From contig CAMLNJ010000101.1 of assembly GCA_946481225.1 (NCBI GenBank), positions 1-8,600 on the forward strand: a stretch of 8,600 bases of DNA, read 5' to 3'. Source of the stretch: an uncultured Verrucomicrobiota bacterium (lineage in GTDB: Bacteria > Verrucomicrobiota > Verrucomicrobiae > Opitutales > Opitutaceae). The notes under the pieces were generated by a model. The model was not told the DNA's origin. It did no database searches and saw only the letters and a list, made by a program, of their open reading frames with translations. A program made the position numbers and the translations under genes. Below, piece after piece: positions 7,240 through 8,600 of this stretch. Position 1 is the stretch's first letter; each line of letters opens with the position of its first letter.

Positions 7240-8421
7240 ATGAACATCCACGAGTATCAGGCCAAGGCCTTGTTCGAGAAATTCGGGGTGCCCGTCCCCA
7301 AGGGTGCCGCCGCCAAGTCCGCCGAGGAGTTCGACGCCGCGCTGGCCAGCCTCCCCGAAGGCGCCACGATGGTGAAGTCCCAGATCCACGCCGGCGGGCG
7401 CGGCAAGGGCACCTTCACCGACGGCTTCAAGGGCGGCGTGAAGTTCTGCAAGACCAAGGCCGACGCCAAGGAGATCGCCGGCAAGATGCTCAACAACACC
7501 CTCGTCACCATCCAGACCGGCCCCGCCGGCCGCAAGGTGCAGACGGTCTACTTCACCGTCGCGAGCGACATCAAAAAGGAATACTACCTCGCCGTCCTCC
7601 TCGACCGCGCCTCCTCCCGCCCGGTCATCGTCGCCTCCACCGAGGGCGGCGTCGAAATCGAGAAGGTCGCCCACGACACTCCCGAGAAGATCACCAAGGT
7701 CGTCATCGATCCCGCCTACGGCATCGCCGACTTCCAGCTCCGCCAGATCATCGGCTCGCTCCAGCTCACCGGCGCCGAGGCCAAGAACGCCGCCAAGCTC
7801 CTCAAGAACCTCTACACGATGTTCTGGGAAACCGACGCCGCCATGGTCGAGGTCAACCCCCTCATCACCACCCCGGCCGGCGACGTCCTCGCCCTCGACG
7901 CGAAGGTCTCCTTCGACAGCAACGCCCTCTACCGCCATCCCGAGATCGTCGCCCTCCGCGACCTCAACGAGGAAGACCCGAAGGAAATCGAGGCCTCCAA
8001 ATACGACCTCGCCTACATCGCCCTCGACGGAAACATCGCCTGCCTCGTCAACGGCGCCGGCCTCGCGATGTCCACCATGGACATCATCAAGCACTACGGC
8101 GGCAACCCCGCCAACTTCCTCGACGTCGGCGGCGGCGCCTCGAAGGAAAAGGTCGTCGCGGCCTTCAAGATCATCCTCGGCGACGCCAATGTGAAGGGCA
8201 TCTTCGTGAACATCTTCGGCGGCATCATGGACTGCAACGTGATCGCGGAGGGCATCGTCGAGGCCGTGAAGGAAGTCGGCCTCAAGCTCCCCCTCGTCGT
8301 CCGCCTCGAAGGCAACAACGTCGCCAAGGGCAAGGAAACCCTCGCCAAGTCCGGCCTCGCCCTCGTCAGCGGCGACACCATGGCCGACGCCGCCCAGAAG
8401 ATCGTCAAACTCGTCGCCTGA
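7240..8421 (+). CDS. sucC: succinyl-CoA synthetase (ADP-forming) beta subunit
   Basis: Encodes 393 residues (the E. coli enzyme has 388). With SucD it converts succinyl-CoA, ADP/GDP and phosphate to succinate, CoA and ATP/GTP in the cytoplasm, the substrate-level phosphorylation step of the TCA cycle. The N-terminal ATP-grasp domain starts MNIHEYQAK, with Pro20 as in E. coli. HAGGRGK is at 50-56; [12 protein letters not shown] at 133-144; EVNPL at 204-208 and ALD at 218-220 place the expected Mg ligands at N206 and D220. The C-terminal CoA-ligase domain has [16 protein letters not shown] (262-277), [12 protein letters not shown] (292-303), NIFGGIM (324-330) and RLEGNN (355-360). After GGRGK there is an insert of about seven residues (GTFTDGF) compared with E. 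coli, also seen in other lineages such as alphaproteobacteria. Codons are almost all C- or G-ending, as in highly expressed genes. No SD precedes the ATG. sucD follows 48 bp later, so they are probably co-transcribed. Confidence 0.98.
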   Translation: MNIHEYQAKALFEKFGVPVPKGAAAKSAEEFDAALASLPEGATMVKSQIHAGGRGKGTFTDGFKGGVKFCKTKADAKEIAGKMLNNTLVTIQTGPAGRKVQTVYFTVASDIKKEYYLAVLLDRASSRPVIVASTEGGVEIEKVAHDTPEKITKVVIDPAYGIADFQLRQIIGSLQLTGAEAKNAAKLLKNLYTMFWETDAAMVEVNPLITTPAGDVLALDAKVSFDSNALYRHPEIVALRDLNEEDPKEIEASKYDLAYIALDGNIACLVNGAGLAMSTMDIIKHYGGNPANFLDVGGGASKEKVVAAFKIILGDANVKGIFVNIFGGIMDCNVIAEGIVEAVKEVGLKLPLVVRLEGNNVAKGKETLAKSGLALVSGDTMADAAQKIVKLVA

Positions 8422-8433
8422 GACCCGCTCCGG

Positions 8434-8468
8434 GAAATCATAAATCTTAAATCATAGATCATAAATTC
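8434..8468. repeat. five tandem AT-rich heptamers (consensus TAAATCA) between sucC and sucD
   Basis: Five units are exactly in phase: GAAATCA, TAAATCT, TAAATCA, TAGATCA and TAAATTC. They end one base before the sucD ATG. The block is strikingly AT-rich for this genome. It occupies the position of the sucD ribosome binding site and contains no SD. From memory, similar ATCATAAATC-type repeats are scattered between genes in some Verrucomicrobiota, where their complement is often mis-called as protein with the peptide MIYDLRF. Confidence 0.85.
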
Positions 8469-8469
8469 C

Positions 8470-8600
8470 ATGAGCATTCTCATCACGCCCCAGACCAAGA
8501 TCCTCGTCCAAGGCATCACCGGCGACTTCGGCGGCAAGCACGCCAAGCTCTCCCTCGACTACGGCACCCAGCTCGTCGCCGGCGTCACCCCCGGCAAGGG
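8470..8600 (+). CDS. sucD: succinyl-CoA synthetase alpha subunit, N-terminal part (3' end outside window)
   Basis: The first 43 full codons are present, starting [22 protein letters not shown]. The alpha subunit carries the CoA-binding Rossmann domain and, later, the active-site His that is transiently phosphorylated. Seen here: the CoA-binding motif G15-x-T17-G18-x-x-G21, then [14 protein letters not shown] at about 31-44, which matches the E. coli protein (YGTKMVGGVTPGKG) closely. The His and C-terminal half are outside the window. It is the partner of sucC just upstream and in the expected order. The start has no SD; the upstream bases are the AT-rich heptamer block. Confidence 0.97.
   Translation, partial: MSILITPQTKILVQGITGDFGGKHAKLSLDYGTQLVAGVTPGK

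Noticed and set aside
7078..8094. 338-codon open frame on the minus strand opposite sucC
   Set aside because: Val/Asp/Gly/Leu-rich shadow of the strongly C-ending codons of sucC, which is certain.
8094..8546. 150-codon minus-strand frame across the sucC end and sucD start
   Set aside because: It only contains the antisense of sucC and the translation of the heptamer repeat (MIYDLRFMI), a known kind of spurious call.

Overview
The window comes from a GC-rich bacterial chromosome. My best guess is Verrucomicrobiota, perhaps the Opitutaceae. This rests on overall gene style, very C/G-biased third codon positions, start sites with poor or no Shine-Dalgarno, and an AT-rich short tandem repeat and a GGGCG/CGCCC hairpin of kinds I associate with that group from memory. 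No rRNA, tRNA, CRISPR, IS element or integrase was seen. It reads as ordinary chromosome, not an island.

Layout. (1) Bases 1-1232, plus strand: C-terminal 409 residues of a large DUF2126 putative amidoligase. (2) 1305-3164, minus strand: a 619-residue protein resembling the tagaturonate epimerase (UxaE) family, converging on gene 1. (3) 3247-5982, minus: a membrane-bound hybrid sensor histidine kinase (three membrane segments, extracytoplasmic sensor, two PAS domains, HisKA/HATPase, C-terminal receiver). (4) 6093-6536, minus: a small lipoprotein with a BamE/SmpA-like core and a Tyr/His-rich tail. (5) 6611-7111, minus: a small HTH protein resembling the phage CII (CP76) regulator family. (6) 7240-8421, plus: sucC, divergent from gene 5. 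(7) 8470 to the window end, plus: the start of sucD. Genes 6 and 7 encode the two subunits of succinyl-CoA synthetase (TCA cycle, substrate-level phosphorylation). Genes 2-5 share a strand but are separated by 74-110 bp gaps, so a single operon is not demonstrated.

The most distinctive features are non-coding. The 48-bp sucC-sucD gap holds five in-phase copies of an AT-rich heptamer (consensus TAAATCA) just before an SD-less sucD start. A perfect 9-bp inverted repeat sits directly before the UxaE-like start codon, with an SD-like AAGGAA in its loop. A 7-bp GC hairpin follows the lipoprotein gene. I found no clear new multi-gene system; the leads are mostly regulatory structures and two poorly characterised proteins.
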